This document shows positions 14,432 to 23,709 of a DNA stretch of 38,042 bases, piece by piece (the stretch's first letter is position 1; the number at the start of each line of letters is the position of its first letter). The stretch is from Clostridia bacterium (GTDB lineage: Bacteria; Bacillota; Clostridia; Christensenellales; Aristaeellaceae): NCBI GenBank assembly GCA_017550035.1, contig JAFYLS010000033.1:1-38042 (forward strand), written 5' to 3'. Both the position numbers and the translations under genes were made by a program. Under the pieces are notes generated by a model that had not been told where the DNA came from, ran no database searches, and was given only the letters and a program-made list of their open reading frames with translations.

Positions 14432-15301
14432 TTAATCCAACCCCGTAGCGACTTGATGCAGAAATGCACCTAAATCCTGCGGCAGTTCCTCTATCATTGC
14501 TCTTTTCGTCAGACAGCGCACAGCATATTCTTCAAACGCGTTCAATCTGCCCGTTTCACCGCCATCCAGATAATAAGATGCATCAATTCCCGGATATTCA
14601 GCGCAGCAACGCAGAATCCAATCACAGTTATCCTTCACTACCGGATGCACCACCGGATGCAGAAATTCATGAATCACGCTCTCAGGATTAAACAAACCTG
14701 AACTATAATAAAATGTTTCGCCAAGCAGGTGATAATCTGCCGAATACGCGCACTTGATGGGATCCAGCAAAATGCCAATTTCACGCACAGGAGATGCATA
14801 AAGGCTTACACATACATTCAGACAGTTCTTTACATGCTCCAGCACGTTCCGATGCACCCGATGCTGTTCGCTTAGCCACGCTCTCCTCCACGCGGAGTAT
14901 TCCCTAAAGCCCTTGCTTTCCATCACGTCAGAAAGCGCACCGGTGAACCCTTCCAACCACGCAAAGAAAGCTTCGTTTCGTTCCTCATCGGTAATGTTTC
15001 CTGCTGCCATAACCCACTTGCGGTATCTGGCAAAATCAGCAAATTCCTTCTTGCCCGGCTGCAGATAAAATACTGCTGTTTCCAGCAACGCTGCCCGTGG
15101 CCAGTAGGGATACACCTGACAAGTACACTGTCTGACCTGCTCCCAAAAAGGATGAGGCTTCTCTGTCATCCACCCACGTAGCGCCCGCGCATGCCCTTCA
15201 TCACGCTGAATAGAATAGAAATCGTACCCACACTGCAAAAGAGCATAATAGATGGCAGAGATTTCCGGAATACTCACAAACCCCAATTCACTCTCGTGCA
15301 T
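14432..15301 (-). CDS. Uncharacterised protein with HExxH metallopeptidase motif
   Basis: A 289-residue protein with no signal peptide or membrane helix. The central feature is VIHEFLHPVVHPVV, containing HEFLH, a zincin HExxH motif. A downstream FEEYAVRC could supply the third (Glu) zinc ligand. The preceding segment (REIGILLDPIKCAYSADYHLLGETFYY) resembles the strand region before HExxH in DUF4932-like proteins, but I could not confirm a family. The N-terminal half is rich in W, Y and F and contains WPRAALLETAVFYL. ATG 15301 has AAGGAG eight bases upstream. The promoter overlaps a Fur-like operator, suggesting metal-responsive control. It is a single-gene unit between convergent rnjA and hslU. 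The function, whether protease or metal-binding regulator, is unknown. Confidence 0.72.
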   Translation of the reverse strand: MHESELGFVSIPEISAIYYALLQCGYDFYSIQRDEGHARALRGWMTEKPHPFWEQVRQCTCQVYPYWPRAALLETAVFYLQPGKKEFADFARYRKWVMAAGNITDEERNEAFFAWLEGFTGALSDVMESKGFREYSAWRRAWLSEQHRVHRNVLEHVKNCLNVCVSLYASPVREIGILLDPIKCAYSADYHLLGETFYYSSGLFNPESVIHEFLHPVVHPVVKDNCDWILRCCAEYPGIDASYYLDGGETGRLNAFEEYAVRCLTKRAMIEELPQDLGAFLHQVATGLD

Positions 15302-15317
15302 GCTTCCAACTCCTTGC

Positions 15318-15336
15318 TATCATGATTATCATTATA
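15318..15336 (-). promoter_or_regulatory. Fur-like operator over the -10 box of the HExxH gene
   Basis: Read on the minus strand, this 19-mer matches 16 of 19 positions of the classical Fur box (GATAATGATAATCATTATC). It covers the TATAAT -10 box (15336-15331), so bound repressor would block RNA polymerase. Fur, Zur or PerR cannot be told apart from the site alone. Confidence 0.5.
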
Positions 15337-15359
15337 TCATACCGCTTTGCATATGAAAA
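15331..15359 (-). promoter_or_regulatory. Promoter of the HExxH gene
   Basis: TTTTCA (15359-15354), 17 bases, then TATAAT (15336-15331) on the minus strand. The -35 box borders the hslU terminator stem. Confidence 0.65.
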
Positions 15360-15384
15360 GGAACGGCCAAAGCCGCTCCTTTTT
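15355..15384 (-). terminator. Terminator of the topA-hslU operon
   Basis: The minus strand has GGAGCGGC (15379-15372), a short loop and GCCGTTCC (15367-15360) with one G-U pair, followed by TTTTC. On the plus strand the same hairpin is followed by six T. It lies about 60 bases after the hslU stop codon. Confidence 0.75.
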
Positions 15385-15442
15385 TATCATTTACCAGATC
15401 GCCATTCTTGCACAGCATTCTTTCGTTTCATATGGAAATCGA

Positions 15443-16804
15443 TCACAGAATATACTTTTTCACATCGATTTCCTTGGCGGTCTTCACATGGTCGCGCACA
15501 TACTGGGCGGTGATGGACAGGTACACATCGGGCATGTTGTCGCCGCCGGCATTGAAGGAAACGTCCTCCAGCAATTCTTCGAACACACCGTGGAGACGGC
15601 GGGCGCCGATATCCTCGCCCGTTTCATTGCTCAGCAGCGCTACGCGGGCAATTTCACTGAGGGCGTCAGCTTCAAAGGTCAGATGCACTTTATCCACTTC
15701 CAGCAGCGCTGCATACTGACGGGTCAATGCATTGTCCGTCTGGGTGAGGATCTGTTCAAAATCCTCCTGCGTCAGGCTCTTCAGGTTTACGTGTACAGGG
15801 AAGCGGCCCTGCAGTTCGGGAATCAGATCCGTCACCTTGCTCACCTGGAAAGCGCCTGCCGCAATAAACAGCATAAAATCGGTGCGGACGGGGCCGTACT
15901 TGGTGCTGACAGTGCTTCCTTCCACGATGGGCAGAATATCGCGCTGCACACCTTCGCGGCTCACATCGGGGCCGCCATGGCTGCCTTTTCCGGCAATCTT
16001 ATCGATTTCATCCAGGAACACGATGCCGCTCTGTTCGGCACGGCGCACCGCTTCTTCCTTGATGGCGTCTTCATCAATCAGCTTTCCCGCTTCTTCATCA
16101 ATGAGGATCTTGCGGGCTTCCTTCACCTTCACATGGCGCAGCTTGGTTTTCTTGGGCATCATACCGCCCATCATATCGCCAATGCTGATGGAATTGCCGC
16201 CCACTTCCAGCTGAGGAGCAGCCTCTTCCACTTCAATTTCCAGTTCGCGCTCTTCCAAAATACCCTGACGAAGCTGCTCGCGTACTTCATCACGGCGGCG
16301 GGAAAGCGTATTCTTTTCTTCTTCGGAAGGTTCGGGATCGTTTTTCTTGCCCAGCAGAAAGTCCAGCGGATTTCCCTGCTGCTTCTTGGGCGGATGGATG
16401 AGCAGCGTTACCAGGCGGTCTTCAGCCAGCACCTGCGCACGGGTCTGCACCTTATCGGTATGCTCCTTGCGCACCATGCGAATGGCGTTTTCCACCAGAT
16501 CACGGACGATGGATTCCACATCGCGGCCCACATAGCCCACTTCGGTAAACTTGGTGGCTTCCACCTTGATGAAGGGCGCTTCCACCAGCTTGGCCAGGCG
16601 GCGGGCGATCTCCGTCTTACCCACGCCGGTCGGGCCGATCATCAGAATATTCTTGGGATAGATTTCTTCCCGCATTTCATCGGAAAGTTTGCTGCGGCGG
16701 TAGCGGTTGCGAAGAGCAATGGCTACGGCACGCTTGGCATCATGCTGACCGATAATGTAGCGGTCCAGTTCCCGCACCACTTCCCGGGGAGTCAATTCTT
16801 TCAT
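15443..16804 (-). CDS. hslU: ATP-dependent protease ATPase subunit HslU (ClpY)
   Basis: A 453-residue AAA+ unfoldase that forms a hexamer docking on HslV. Walker A is GPTGVGKTE (57-65), the pore motif is GYVGRD, Walker B is IVFLDEIDKI and sensor-2 lies in GARRLHGVFEELLED. The inserted I-domain (about 110-240) is charged. The C-terminus EIDVKKYIL resembles the hydrophobic tail that activates HslV. I chose ATG 16804 because GGAGG lies nine bases upstream; an in-frame ATG at 16813 directly abuts the Shine-Dalgarno sequence and is unlikely. It lies immediately downstream of hslV, with one base between the hslV stop codon and the hslU start. Confidence 0.96.
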   Translation of the reverse strand: MKELTPREVVRELDRYIIGQHDAKRAVAIALRNRYRRSKLSDEMREEIYPKNILMIGPTGVGKTEIARRLAKLVEAPFIKVEATKFTEVGYVGRDVESIVRDLVENAIRMVRKEHTDKVQTRAQVLAEDRLVTLLIHPPKKQQGNPLDFLLGKKNDPEPSEEEKNTLSRRRDEVREQLRQGILEERELEIEVEEAAPQLEVGGNSISIGDMMGGMMPKKTKLRHVKVKEARKILIDEEAGKLIDEDAIKEEAVRRAEQSGIVFLDEIDKIAGKGSHGGPDVSREGVQRDILPIVEGSTVSTKYGPVRTDFMLFIAAGAFQVSKVTDLIPELQGRFPVHVNLKSLTQEDFEQILTQTDNALTRQYAALLEVDKVHLTFEADALSEIARVALLSNETGEDIGARRLHGVFEELLEDVSFNAGGDNMPDVYLSITAQYVRDHVKTAKEIDVKKYIL

Positions 16805-16805
16805 C

Positions 16806-17339
16806 TTACACATCCTCCACGATCACATTGTGGTTGGTGTACACGCAGATGGAAGCGGCAATATGCAGCGCCTTTTCCGCGATATCATGGGCGGACATAT
16901 CCGTATTTTCCGCCAGTGCGCGGGCAGCAGCCATGGCATAGTTGCCGCCGGAACCAATGGCAGCCACGCCGCCGTCAGGAGACAGCACTTCGCCCGTACC
17001 GGACAAAATCAGCATATTTTCCTTGTCCGCCACGATCATCATGGCTTCCAGTTTGGGCAGCCCCTTTTCGCTGCGCCAGTCCTGCGCCAGCATCACAGCC
17101 GCCCGTTCCAGATTGCCGCCGCACTGGGTCAGCTTTTCTTCAAAGCGTTCGCACAGCACAAAGGCATCGGATACAGTACCGGCAAAACCGGTCACCACAG
17201 TATCGTGATAAATACGGCGAACCTTGCGGGCGGTGCCCTTAAAAATGGTGCTTTCGCCCATGGTCACCTGGCCGTCGCCGGCAATGGCGATCTGCCCGTT
17301 TTTCATCACACCGCAAATGGTGGTTCCTTTTAATGTCAT
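16806..17339 (-). CDS. hslV: ATP-dependent protease subunit HslV (ClpQ)
   Basis: A 177-residue N-terminal-nucleophile threonine protease. The start is MTLKG followed by TTICGV, so a five-residue propeptide is probably removed to expose the catalytic Thr6. [16 protein letters not shown] and [10 protein letters not shown] follow, as in other HslV proteins, and [20 protein letters not shown] lies in the C-terminal half. The proteasome-like fold and length fit. ATG 17339 has GGAGG six bases upstream. The gene lies between trmFO and hslU; in Bacillus subtilis codV (xerC) stands between trmFO and clpQ but is absent here. Confidence 0.96.
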   Translation of the reverse strand: MTLKGTTICGVMKNGQIAIAGDGQVTMGESTIFKGTARKVRRIYHDTVVTGFAGTVSDAFVLCERFEEKLTQCGGNLERAAVMLAQDWRSEKGLPKLEAMMIVADKENMLILSGTGEVLSPDGGVAAIGSGGNYAMAAARALAENTDMSAHDIAEKALHIAASICVYTNHNVIVEDV

Positions 17340-17362
17340 GATGTTCCTCCAAAGATGAGATA

Positions 17363-18661
17363 TCAGCCGATAGACATTTTGATTTCCTTTACAGTTTCCA
17401 GTGCACGATTGACAATATATTCCTGACGCTGATCCTTTTTACGGATGCCTTCAGGCGCACTTTCCATCAAGCCAAAGGTTACGTTCATGGGCTGGAAATT
17501 GCGGTTCGCCGCCGCCACATAGTGAGACAGCGCGCCCAGCGCCGTCGTGCGGGGGAAGGTGACGATATCTTTTTCCAGCAGCTGCATTGCCAGCGAAAGA
17601 CCGGCCACAAGACCGCTGCCCGCACTTTCCACATACCCTTCCACGCCCGTCATCTGACCGGCAAAATAGGTCATGGGTCTTTCCAGCATTTCAAAGCGTT
17701 CATTCAGGAAACCGGGGCTGTTGAGGAAAGTATTGCGGTGCATCACGCCGTAGCGGACGAATTCCGCATTTTCAAGCCCCGGAATCATGCCGAACACACG
17801 CTTCTGCTCCGGAAACTTGAGCCGAGTCTGGAAGCCCACCAGATTGACCAGCGTATTGGCTGCATCATCCTGACGGAGCTGCACCACGGCGTAGGGCATT
17901 TTGCCCGTACGGGGATCTTTCAATCCCGCTGCCTTGAGGGGGCCGAAAGCCAGCGTCTGCATGCCGCGTTTGGCCATGCTTTCCACCGGCATACATCCCT
18001 CGAACACATGCTTTTCTTCAAAGCCGTGAATGGGCGCCGTTTCGGCATTCACCAGTTCCTGCACAAAGCGTTCATATTCTTCCCGGTCCATGGGACAGTT
18101 CAGGTAATCATCTCCCCGGTCATACCGGCTCTGACGGAAAACCTTGTTCATATCCAGTGATTCCCGGGTCACAATGGGCGCTGCCGCATCGTAAAAATTC
18201 AGCGTGCTGATGCCGGGCAGTCTGGCAACGGCTTCACTCAGCGCATCGCTGGTCAAAGGACCGGTGGCAATGATCACGGGACTTTCGGGAATTTCCGTTA
18301 CTTCTTCTTCCACCACAGTGATCAGAGGATGGCTTTTCAGTTTTTCGGTAATAAAGCCCGAAAACGCCTGCCTGTCCACTGCCAGAGCGCCGCCTGCAGG
18401 CACGCGGGCATGTTCTGCCGCTTCCATAATCAGGCTGCCCAGCACGCGCATTTCTTCCTTAAGCAGCCCCACTGCATTCTGCAGCCGGTCCGAGCGCAGC
18501 GAGTTGGAACACACCAGTTCGGCAAAGCTATCCATCTGATGGGCAGGAGATTTCTTCAGCGGCTTCATTTCCACAAGGCGCACCGGAATGCCGCGCTGTA
18601 CCAGCTGCCAGGCCGCTTCACAGCCTGCAAGGCCTGCACCCACCACGGTTACCGTTCTCAT
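17363..18661 (-). CDS. trmFO: Methylenetetrahydrofolate-tRNA-(uracil-54-C5)-methyltransferase TrmFO
   Basis: A 432-residue FAD- and folate-dependent enzyme that makes ribothymidine (m5U54) in the T-loop of tRNA. The N-terminal dinucleotide fold reads [12 protein letters not shown] (6-17). [19 protein letters not shown] and [12 protein letters not shown] are family signatures. The C-terminal part has [20 protein letters not shown], then [11 protein letters not shown]. The length is typical of the family. ATG 18661 overlaps the topA TGA as ATGA, so translation is coupled. The dprA-topA-trmFO order is the classical Bacillota one. Confidence 0.97.
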   Translation of the reverse strand: MRTVTVVGAGLAGCEAAWQLVQRGIPVRLVEMKPLKKSPAHQMDSFAELVCSNSLRSDRLQNAVGLLKEEMRVLGSLIMEAAEHARVPAGGALAVDRQAFSGFITEKLKSHPLITVVEEEVTEIPESPVIIATGPLTSDALSEAVARLPGISTLNFYDAAAPIVTRESLDMNKVFRQSRYDRGDDYLNCPMDREEYERFVQELVNAETAPIHGFEEKHVFEGCMPVESMAKRGMQTLAFGPLKAAGLKDPRTGKMPYAVVQLRQDDAANTLVNLVGFQTRLKFPEQKRVFGMIPGLENAEFVRYGVMHRNTFLNSPGFLNERFEMLERPMTYFAGQMTGVEGYVESAGSGLVAGLSLAMQLLEKDIVTFPRTTALGALSHYVAAANRNFQPMNVTFGLMESAPEGIRKKDQRQEYIVNRALETVKEIKMSIG

Positions 18662-20790
18662 TCGTTGTCCTCCATATTTTCCTCAGCGCTTTCCTGCACC
18701 GCCACTTTATGGCGGCAGTTTTCATTGGCGCACAGATGCCAGGTTTCGCCTTTACGGCTGCGCTTGAGCGTCATGAAACTTCCGCACTGGGGGCATTTTT
18801 CGGCAACAGGCATTTCCCAGGATACAAAATCGCAATCCGGATAATGCTCGCAGCCAAAGAACTTGCGATTCTTTTTGCTGGTCTTTTCCAGCAACCGTCC
18901 GCCGCACTGGGGACAGGGTGCGTCGATATAATGCAGAATCGGCTTGGTATTCCGGCAATCGGGGAAATTGGGACATGCCAGGAACTTGCCAAAGCGGCCC
19001 ATACGGTACACCATCTGCGCGCCGCATTTATCGCACACTTCGTCGCTGGGCTCGTCCTTGAATTCCACCTTTTCTACTTCCTGCTCGGCATGCTCCAGCG
19101 TTTTGGCAAAATCAGGATAGAAGTCGCGAAGCACTTCCTTCCAATCGGCCTTGCCTTCTTCCACATGATCCAGTTTTTCTTCCATCTGGGCGGTAAAATC
19201 CGTATCCACGATCTCGCTGAAATACTGGGTCATCATCTGATTCACCATGCTGCCCAGTTCGGTGGGATACAACCGCTTCTGGTCACGGGTCACATACCCG
19301 CGGGCAATGATTGTGGTAATGGTGGGCGCATAGGTAGAAGGACGGCCGATACCCTTTTCTTCCATCATACGTACCAGACTGGCTTCCGTATAACGGGCAG
19401 GGGGCTGGGTGAAATGCTGATTGCCTTCCACATCCAGAATCTGCACCTCGGCGCCTTCCTCAAATTCAGGAAGGGCAGAATCCTTGTTTTCCACCTGATC
19501 GTCGGTGCCCTCTTCATACACACCGGTAAAGCCGGCAAAACGCTTGTGTTCGCCATAGAAGCGCAGCACCACGCTGCCGCCCGTCACATCCATGGTCAGC
19601 GTATCATACTGGGCAAAGCTCATCTGGCTGGCCAGGAAGCGGGCGTAAATCAGACGATACAGCTGGAACTGTTCGCGGCTCAAAGAAGCCTTGACAGATT
19701 CGGGCGTGCGGTTCACATCCGTGGGGCGGATAGCTTCGTGGGCGTCCTGCGCGTTGCTGCGGCCCTTATACACATGAGGCGTTTCGGGGAGGTAGCGTTC
19801 GCCGTACCGTTCGGCAATAAAACTGCGGGCGGCGTTCACGGCTTCTTCACTGACGCGGACACTGTCCGTACGGATATAGGTAACCAGACCCTGCGTGCCT
19901 TCGCCTTCCAGATCCACACCTTCATAGAGCTGCTGCACCACCTGCATGGTCTTCTGCGTGGTAAAGTTCAGTTTACGTCCTGCTTCCTGCTGCAGGCTGG
20001 ACGTAGTGAAAGGCGGAGCGGGCGTCTTTTTCTTTTCGCCTTTTTTGATGGAAGACACATGGAATTCCTGGCTTTCCACCATTGCTTTGGCATCCATGGC
20101 CTTCTTTTCGTTATCCAGCACAGCCTTTTCACCGTCCAGGGTGCTCAGCTTCAGCTGGAATGTATTCTTCTTTCCCTTTGCGCCGGGAATAACCGCATGG
20201 GCAATAATATCCCAGTATTCTTCGGGGATAAAGTCGTTGATTTCATGCTCCCGTTCTACTACCAGACGGGTAGCCACGGACTGCACGCGGCCGGCAGAAA
20301 GCCCCTTGCGGACCTTGGCCCACAAAAGCGGGCTGATTTTGTAACCCACCAGTCGGTCCAGCGCACGGCGCGCCTGCTGTGCATCCACGCGGTCCATATC
20401 AATAGGACGGGGATTCTGGATAGCATTCTGCACTGCTTTTTTGGTGATTTCATGGAATTCCACACGGCATGCCTTATCCAGATCAATGCCCAGCGTATGA
20501 GCCAGATGCCAGGAGATGGCTTCACCTTCGCGGTCAGGGTCTGTCGCCAGGAAAATTTTGCCTGCCGCCTTGGCTTCCTTTCTGATCTTGGTCAAAATCT
20601 TGCCGCGTCCGTGGATGGTAATATACTTCATATCAAAATCGTTTTCCACATCCACGCCAAGCTGGGACTTGGGCAAATCGCGCACATGTCCCTGAGAGGC
20701 TTCCACTTTATAGCCTCTGCCCAAAAATTTCGCAATGGTTTTTGCTTTTGCAGGGGATTCAACAATTACCAGTTTGGTTGTCGCTGCCAC
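18658..20790 (-). CDS. topA: DNA topoisomerase I
   Basis: A 710-residue type IA topoisomerase that relaxes negative supercoils. The Toprim domain has catalytic E11 in ESPAKAKT and [13 protein letters not shown] (83-95). Catalytic Tyr305 is in TYIRTDS. The gate domains follow, with [14 protein letters not shown] around 478. Three C-terminal four-cysteine zinc ribbons begin at C586, C626 and C666. It starts with GTG at 20790, nine bases after AGGAGG. It heads the topA-trmFO-hslV-hslU operon, whose promoter is in the dprA-topA gap. The length and zinc-ribbon count match Bacillus TopA. Confidence 0.97.
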   Translation of the reverse strand: MAATTKLVIVESPAKAKTIAKFLGRGYKVEASQGHVRDLPKSQLGVDVENDFDMKYITIHGRGKILTKIRKEAKAAGKIFLATDPDREGEAISWHLAHTLGIDLDKACRVEFHEITKKAVQNAIQNPRPIDMDRVDAQQARRALDRLVGYKISPLLWAKVRKGLSAGRVQSVATRLVVEREHEINDFIPEEYWDIIAHAVIPGAKGKKNTFQLKLSTLDGEKAVLDNEKKAMDAKAMVESQEFHVSSIKKGEKKKTPAPPFTTSSLQQEAGRKLNFTTQKTMQVVQQLYEGVDLEGEGTQGLVTYIRTDSVRVSEEAVNAARSFIAERYGERYLPETPHVYKGRSNAQDAHEAIRPTDVNRTPESVKASLSREQFQLYRLIYARFLASQMSFAQYDTLTMDVTGGSVVLRFYGEHKRFAGFTGVYEEGTDDQVENKDSALPEFEEGAEVQILDVEGNQHFTQPPARYTEASLVRMMEEKGIGRPSTYAPTITTIIARGYVTRDQKRLYPTELGSMVNQMMTQYFSEIVDTDFTAQMEEKLDHVEEGKADWKEVLRDFYPDFAKTLEHAEQEVEKVEFKDEPSDEVCDKCGAQMVYRMGRFGKFLACPNFPDCRNTKPILHYIDAPCPQCGGRLLEKTSKKNRKFFGCEHYPDCDFVSWEMPVAEKCPQCGSFMTLKRSRKGETWHLCANENCRHKVAVQESAEENMEDNE

Positions 20791-20822
20791 GTATTTGTTC
20801 CTCCTGATATTTACAGCTTCAC

Positions 20823-20851
20823 ATTATATTGCAAATCAGCCCAGGCATCAA
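20823..20851 (-). promoter_or_regulatory. Promoter of topA-trmFO-hslVU
   Basis: The minus strand has TTGATG (20851-20846), 17 bases, then TATAAT (20828-20823). It lies in the 86-base dprA-topA gap and gives a leader of about 25 bases before the topA GTG. Confidence 0.82.
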
Positions 20852-20876
20852 GCGCCTGCCCGAATTGTGTACGTTT

Positions 20877-21974
20877 TTACGCTTTCCGATACGCTCTGCC
20901 GCCCACGCGCTGCACTTTTCCCTCTATTTCCAACAGCGTCAGCCGGCCGCCCAGTTCCGAAGCATTCAAATGCGTTTCTTCCAGCAATTCTTCAAAAGTC
21001 TTTTCTTCCAGACGGAGCGAACGGAGGATAGAATCTTCCTGCCCTTCCGCCGCTTCATCAAACAGCGTAACCTGTTTAAGCACCTGTTGGGGTTGTACCT
21101 TTTTCCAGCCCATATGCAGGGCAATATCCATTCCCTCGGTGCAAAGCATGGCGCCTTCCTTCAGCAGCTGCAGCGGCAGTTCGCTGCCTGGTGCACCTAC
21201 ATTACCGGGAAGGGCAAATACTTCCCGTCCCTGATTCAGCGCATGGTTTACAGTGCTTGCCGTACCGCTTCTGTGCCGCGCTTCAATCAGCAAAAGTGCA
21301 TCCGAAAGACCGCTGATCAAACGATTGCGAATGGGAAAATGAAAGGGAAGCGGCTCCGAATCCGGTGCGAATTCGCTGATAATGGCACCGCCCGTTTGCA
21401 AAATCCGCTCTGCCAGGTCCCGGTTTTCCGGCGGATAAATACCTTTGATGCCGTTGCCCAGTACTGCCACAGTTTTGCCGCCGCCCTGCAGCGCCCCTTC
21501 ATGGGCCGCCGTATCAATGCCTCTTGCAAGACCGCTTACGATCACCACGCCCATTTGCGCAAGTTCCCGTGCAATGCGCGTTGCCTGTTCTCTGCCGTAA
21601 CGGGTATCGTGACGGGAACCCACAATCGCCACCGCCGGGCAATCTTCCGGCGGCAGTTTGCCACGGACAAACAGAATATCCGGTGCATCGGGAATATTCC
21701 GAAGCCGCTCAGAAAACACAGGCATCGAATCAAAAATCACCTGTGCTCCCACCCGGTCCAAATCCATCAATTGCTTATCTCTTCCTGCGTTGCGGAAAGA
21801 GAGCAATTGCTGATACCCCTTTTCGCTGAGTTCTTTGCGCATTTCAGGAGAAAAGGCGTCCCAGACCTTTTCGGCACTGCCGTAGTTGCACAGCAGTCTT
21901 TTCACCGCATTCCAGGATGCGGCATCGGCATTCTGCAGCCACAAACGGCACAGCATCTCCCGGGAATAATCCAC
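20877..21974 (-). CDS. dprA: DNA-processing protein DprA (Smf)
   Basis: A 365-residue protein that protects incoming single-stranded DNA and loads RecA during natural transformation. The Rossmann-like core has VAIVGSRHDTRYGREQ, SGLARGIDTAAHEGAL, GIYPPENRDL and a region ending PIRNRLISGLSDALLLIEA. An N-terminal helical SAM-like domain (1-80) and a C-terminal winged helix (LRLEEKTFEELLEETHLNASELGG) complete the standard layout. The start is GTG 21974, following GGGAGG. It sits downstream of comM, with 28 bases between them. Presence of dprA and comM does not by itself show competence, as both are widespread. Confidence 0.96.
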   Translation of the reverse strand: MDYSREMLCRLWLQNADAASWNAVKRLLCNYGSAEKVWDAFSPEMRKELSEKGYQQLLSFRNAGRDKQLMDLDRVGAQVIFDSMPVFSERLRNIPDAPDILFVRGKLPPEDCPAVAIVGSRHDTRYGREQATRIARELAQMGVVIVSGLARGIDTAAHEGALQGGGKTVAVLGNGIKGIYPPENRDLAERILQTGGAIISEFAPDSEPLPFHFPIRNRLISGLSDALLLIEARHRSGTASTVNHALNQGREVFALPGNVGAPGSELPLQLLKEGAMLCTEGMDIALHMGWKKVQPQQVLKQVTLFDEAAEGQEDSILRSLRLEEKTFEELLEETHLNASELGGRLTLLEIEGKVQRVGGRAYRKA

Positions 21975-22002
21975 CTGTTTCTCCCTCCCCTGCTATTTTC
22001 CC

Positions 22003-23538
22003 TTATCTGCCCCAGTATTTCTGATCCAGCGTGCGGTACTGAATGGCTTCCGCTACATGCTGAGGCAAAATCTGATCTTCGCCTGCCAGATCAGCAATGG
22101 TGCGGGAAACCTTCAAAATCCGGTTATATCCACGCATGCTCATGCCGTATTTTTCTACGGCCATTTCCATCAGGCGGGAAGCTTTTTCATCCAGCGTACA
22201 GTATTCCTTCAGCAAATCGCCCTGCAAATGAGCATTGCAGCTCATCTCCGTACCCTTCAGACGCTGCTGCTGGATTTTTCTTGCCTTTTCCACGCGCTGA
22301 CGCACCGCCCGCGAGCTTTCCGCTTCGCCCGATGCATTGATCTCGCTGACCGGCACGGCGTCCACTTCCAGTTGCAGATCAATGCGGTCCAGAAGCGGAC
22401 CGGAAATACGGTCCAGATACCGGCGGATTTCGTGTTCATTGCAGCGGCAGGGATGGGTACGGCTGCCGTAATACCCGCATGGGCAGGGATTCATACCTGC
22501 CACCAGCATGGTACGGGCTTTGAAACTCGTTCTCGCCTTCACACGGGATACCGTGACTTCCCCATCCTCCAAAGGTTGGCGCAGCGCCTCCAGCGCCGTT
22601 CTCTGGTACTCCGGCAGTTCATCCAGAAACAGTACGCCGTGATGTGCCAAAGATATTTCACCGGGGCGGGCATTGGCTCCGCCGCCAATCAGAGAAGGCA
22701 GCGATGCGCTGTGATGCGGCGTACGGAAAGGCCGCTCGGTCAATAACCCCTGACCCGGCTTCAGCACCCCCGCCACAGAATGGATGCGGGTGGTTTCAAA
22801 GGCTTCTTCCACCGTCATGGACGGAAGAATTCCCGGCAGACACCTTGCCAGCATGGTTTTGCCGCTTCCCGGCACACCGATAAGGAGCAGATTATGTCCG
22901 CCTGCAGCAGCAATCTCCAGCGCACGGCGCGCACCCTGCTGCCCCCGGACGTCCTTCAGGTCATATCTGCTTTCATGGGCATGTAAAAGTTCATCATAAG
23001 GAATCTGCTCCTGAGCAAGCAGCGGCATTTTCCCGTTCAGGTGCTGCACCACTTCCAGCAGATTATCCGCAGGATATACCAGCATACCCTCCACAGAGGC
23101 CACTTCTGCTGCATTGCTGCGGGGCAGAATCACCTTTTCCACACCCTGTTCCCGGGCAGAAATGACCATGGACAGGGCACCGCGCACAGGCACCAGTGAA
23201 CCATCCAGCGAAAGTTCGCCCACCAGCAGCGTATTGTCAAGATCTGGCATCGCTGCCTGACGGCTTGCGGCAATCAGGCTGACCGCAATGGAAAGATCGA
23301 AAGCGGCGCCTTCTTTTCTGACATCCGCAGGAGAGAGATTGATGGTAATTTTACCGGCTGGCATCCCAAACCCGCTGTTTCGCAGCGCGCCTGTCACACG
23401 GTCCCGGCTTTCGCGGACAGAAGCGTCCGGAAGCCCCACCATGGTCATGCTGCCCATACCGCCGGAAACATCCGTTTCCACCGTAACAGGGATGCCGTCC
23501 ACGCCCATCAATGCAAAACACAGCGTTCTTGCCAGCAT
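22003..23538 (-). CDS. comM: YifB/ComM-family Mg-chelatase-like AAA+ ATPase
   Basis: A 511-residue AAA+ protein. In transformable bacteria ComM is a hexameric helicase that promotes branch migration during integration of foreign DNA. The N-terminal Lon-protease-like domain (1-170) begins MLARTLCFALMGVDGIPV and includes DVSGGMGSMTMVGLPDASVRE-type sequence. The ATPase core has GVPGSGKTML, LFLDELPEY and a cysteine-rich NPCPCGYYGSRTHPCRC. The C-terminal helical domain has MRGYNRILKVSRTIADLAG. I chose ATG 23538 with AAGGAGGGG upstream; the 10 extra in-frame residues upstream overlap the ribosome binding site. It forms an operon with dprA. Confidence 0.95.
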   Translation of the reverse strand: MLARTLCFALMGVDGIPVTVETDVSGGMGSMTMVGLPDASVRESRDRVTGALRNSGFGMPAGKITINLSPADVRKEGAAFDLSIAVSLIAASRQAAMPDLDNTLLVGELSLDGSLVPVRGALSMVISAREQGVEKVILPRSNAAEVASVEGMLVYPADNLLEVVQHLNGKMPLLAQEQIPYDELLHAHESRYDLKDVRGQQGARRALEIAAAGGHNLLLIGVPGSGKTMLARCLPGILPSMTVEEAFETTRIHSVAGVLKPGQGLLTERPFRTPHHSASLPSLIGGGANARPGEISLAHHGVLFLDELPEYQRTALEALRQPLEDGEVTVSRVKARTSFKARTMLVAGMNPCPCGYYGSRTHPCRCNEHEIRRYLDRISGPLLDRIDLQLEVDAVPVSEINASGEAESSRAVRQRVEKARKIQQQRLKGTEMSCNAHLQGDLLKEYCTLDEKASRLMEMAVEKYGMSMRGYNRILKVSRTIADLAGEDQILPQHVAEAIQYRTLDQKYWGR

Positions 23539-23597
23539 GCTCTCCCCTCCTTTTGATATATCACACATATTACCACGTCGGATAAAAAAATTCCTTC

Positions 23598-23603
23598 ATT
23601 ATA
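23598..23603 (-). promoter_or_regulatory. Candidate -10 box of comM-dprA
   Basis: TATAAT on the minus strand about 60 bases upstream of the comM start. No convincing -35 hexamer is present, so the call is tentative. Confidence 0.45.
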
Positions 23604-23664
23604 TGCAAAAAATACGCCGCGGCAGGTACATTCTAAATCATCTTGCCCTCATCCGTCAACAGGG

Positions 23665-23700
23665 AAATAAAAAACAGGCAGAAACACCGCTCTGCCTGTT
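23665..23700 (-). terminator. Terminator of the ROK-nagA-M20 operon
   Basis: The minus strand has AACAGGCAGA (23700-23691), an eight-base loop and TCTGCCTGTT (23682-23673), followed by TTTTATTT. It lies ten bases after the M20 stop codon. Confidence 0.92.
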
Positions 23701-23709
23701 TGTTTCTCG

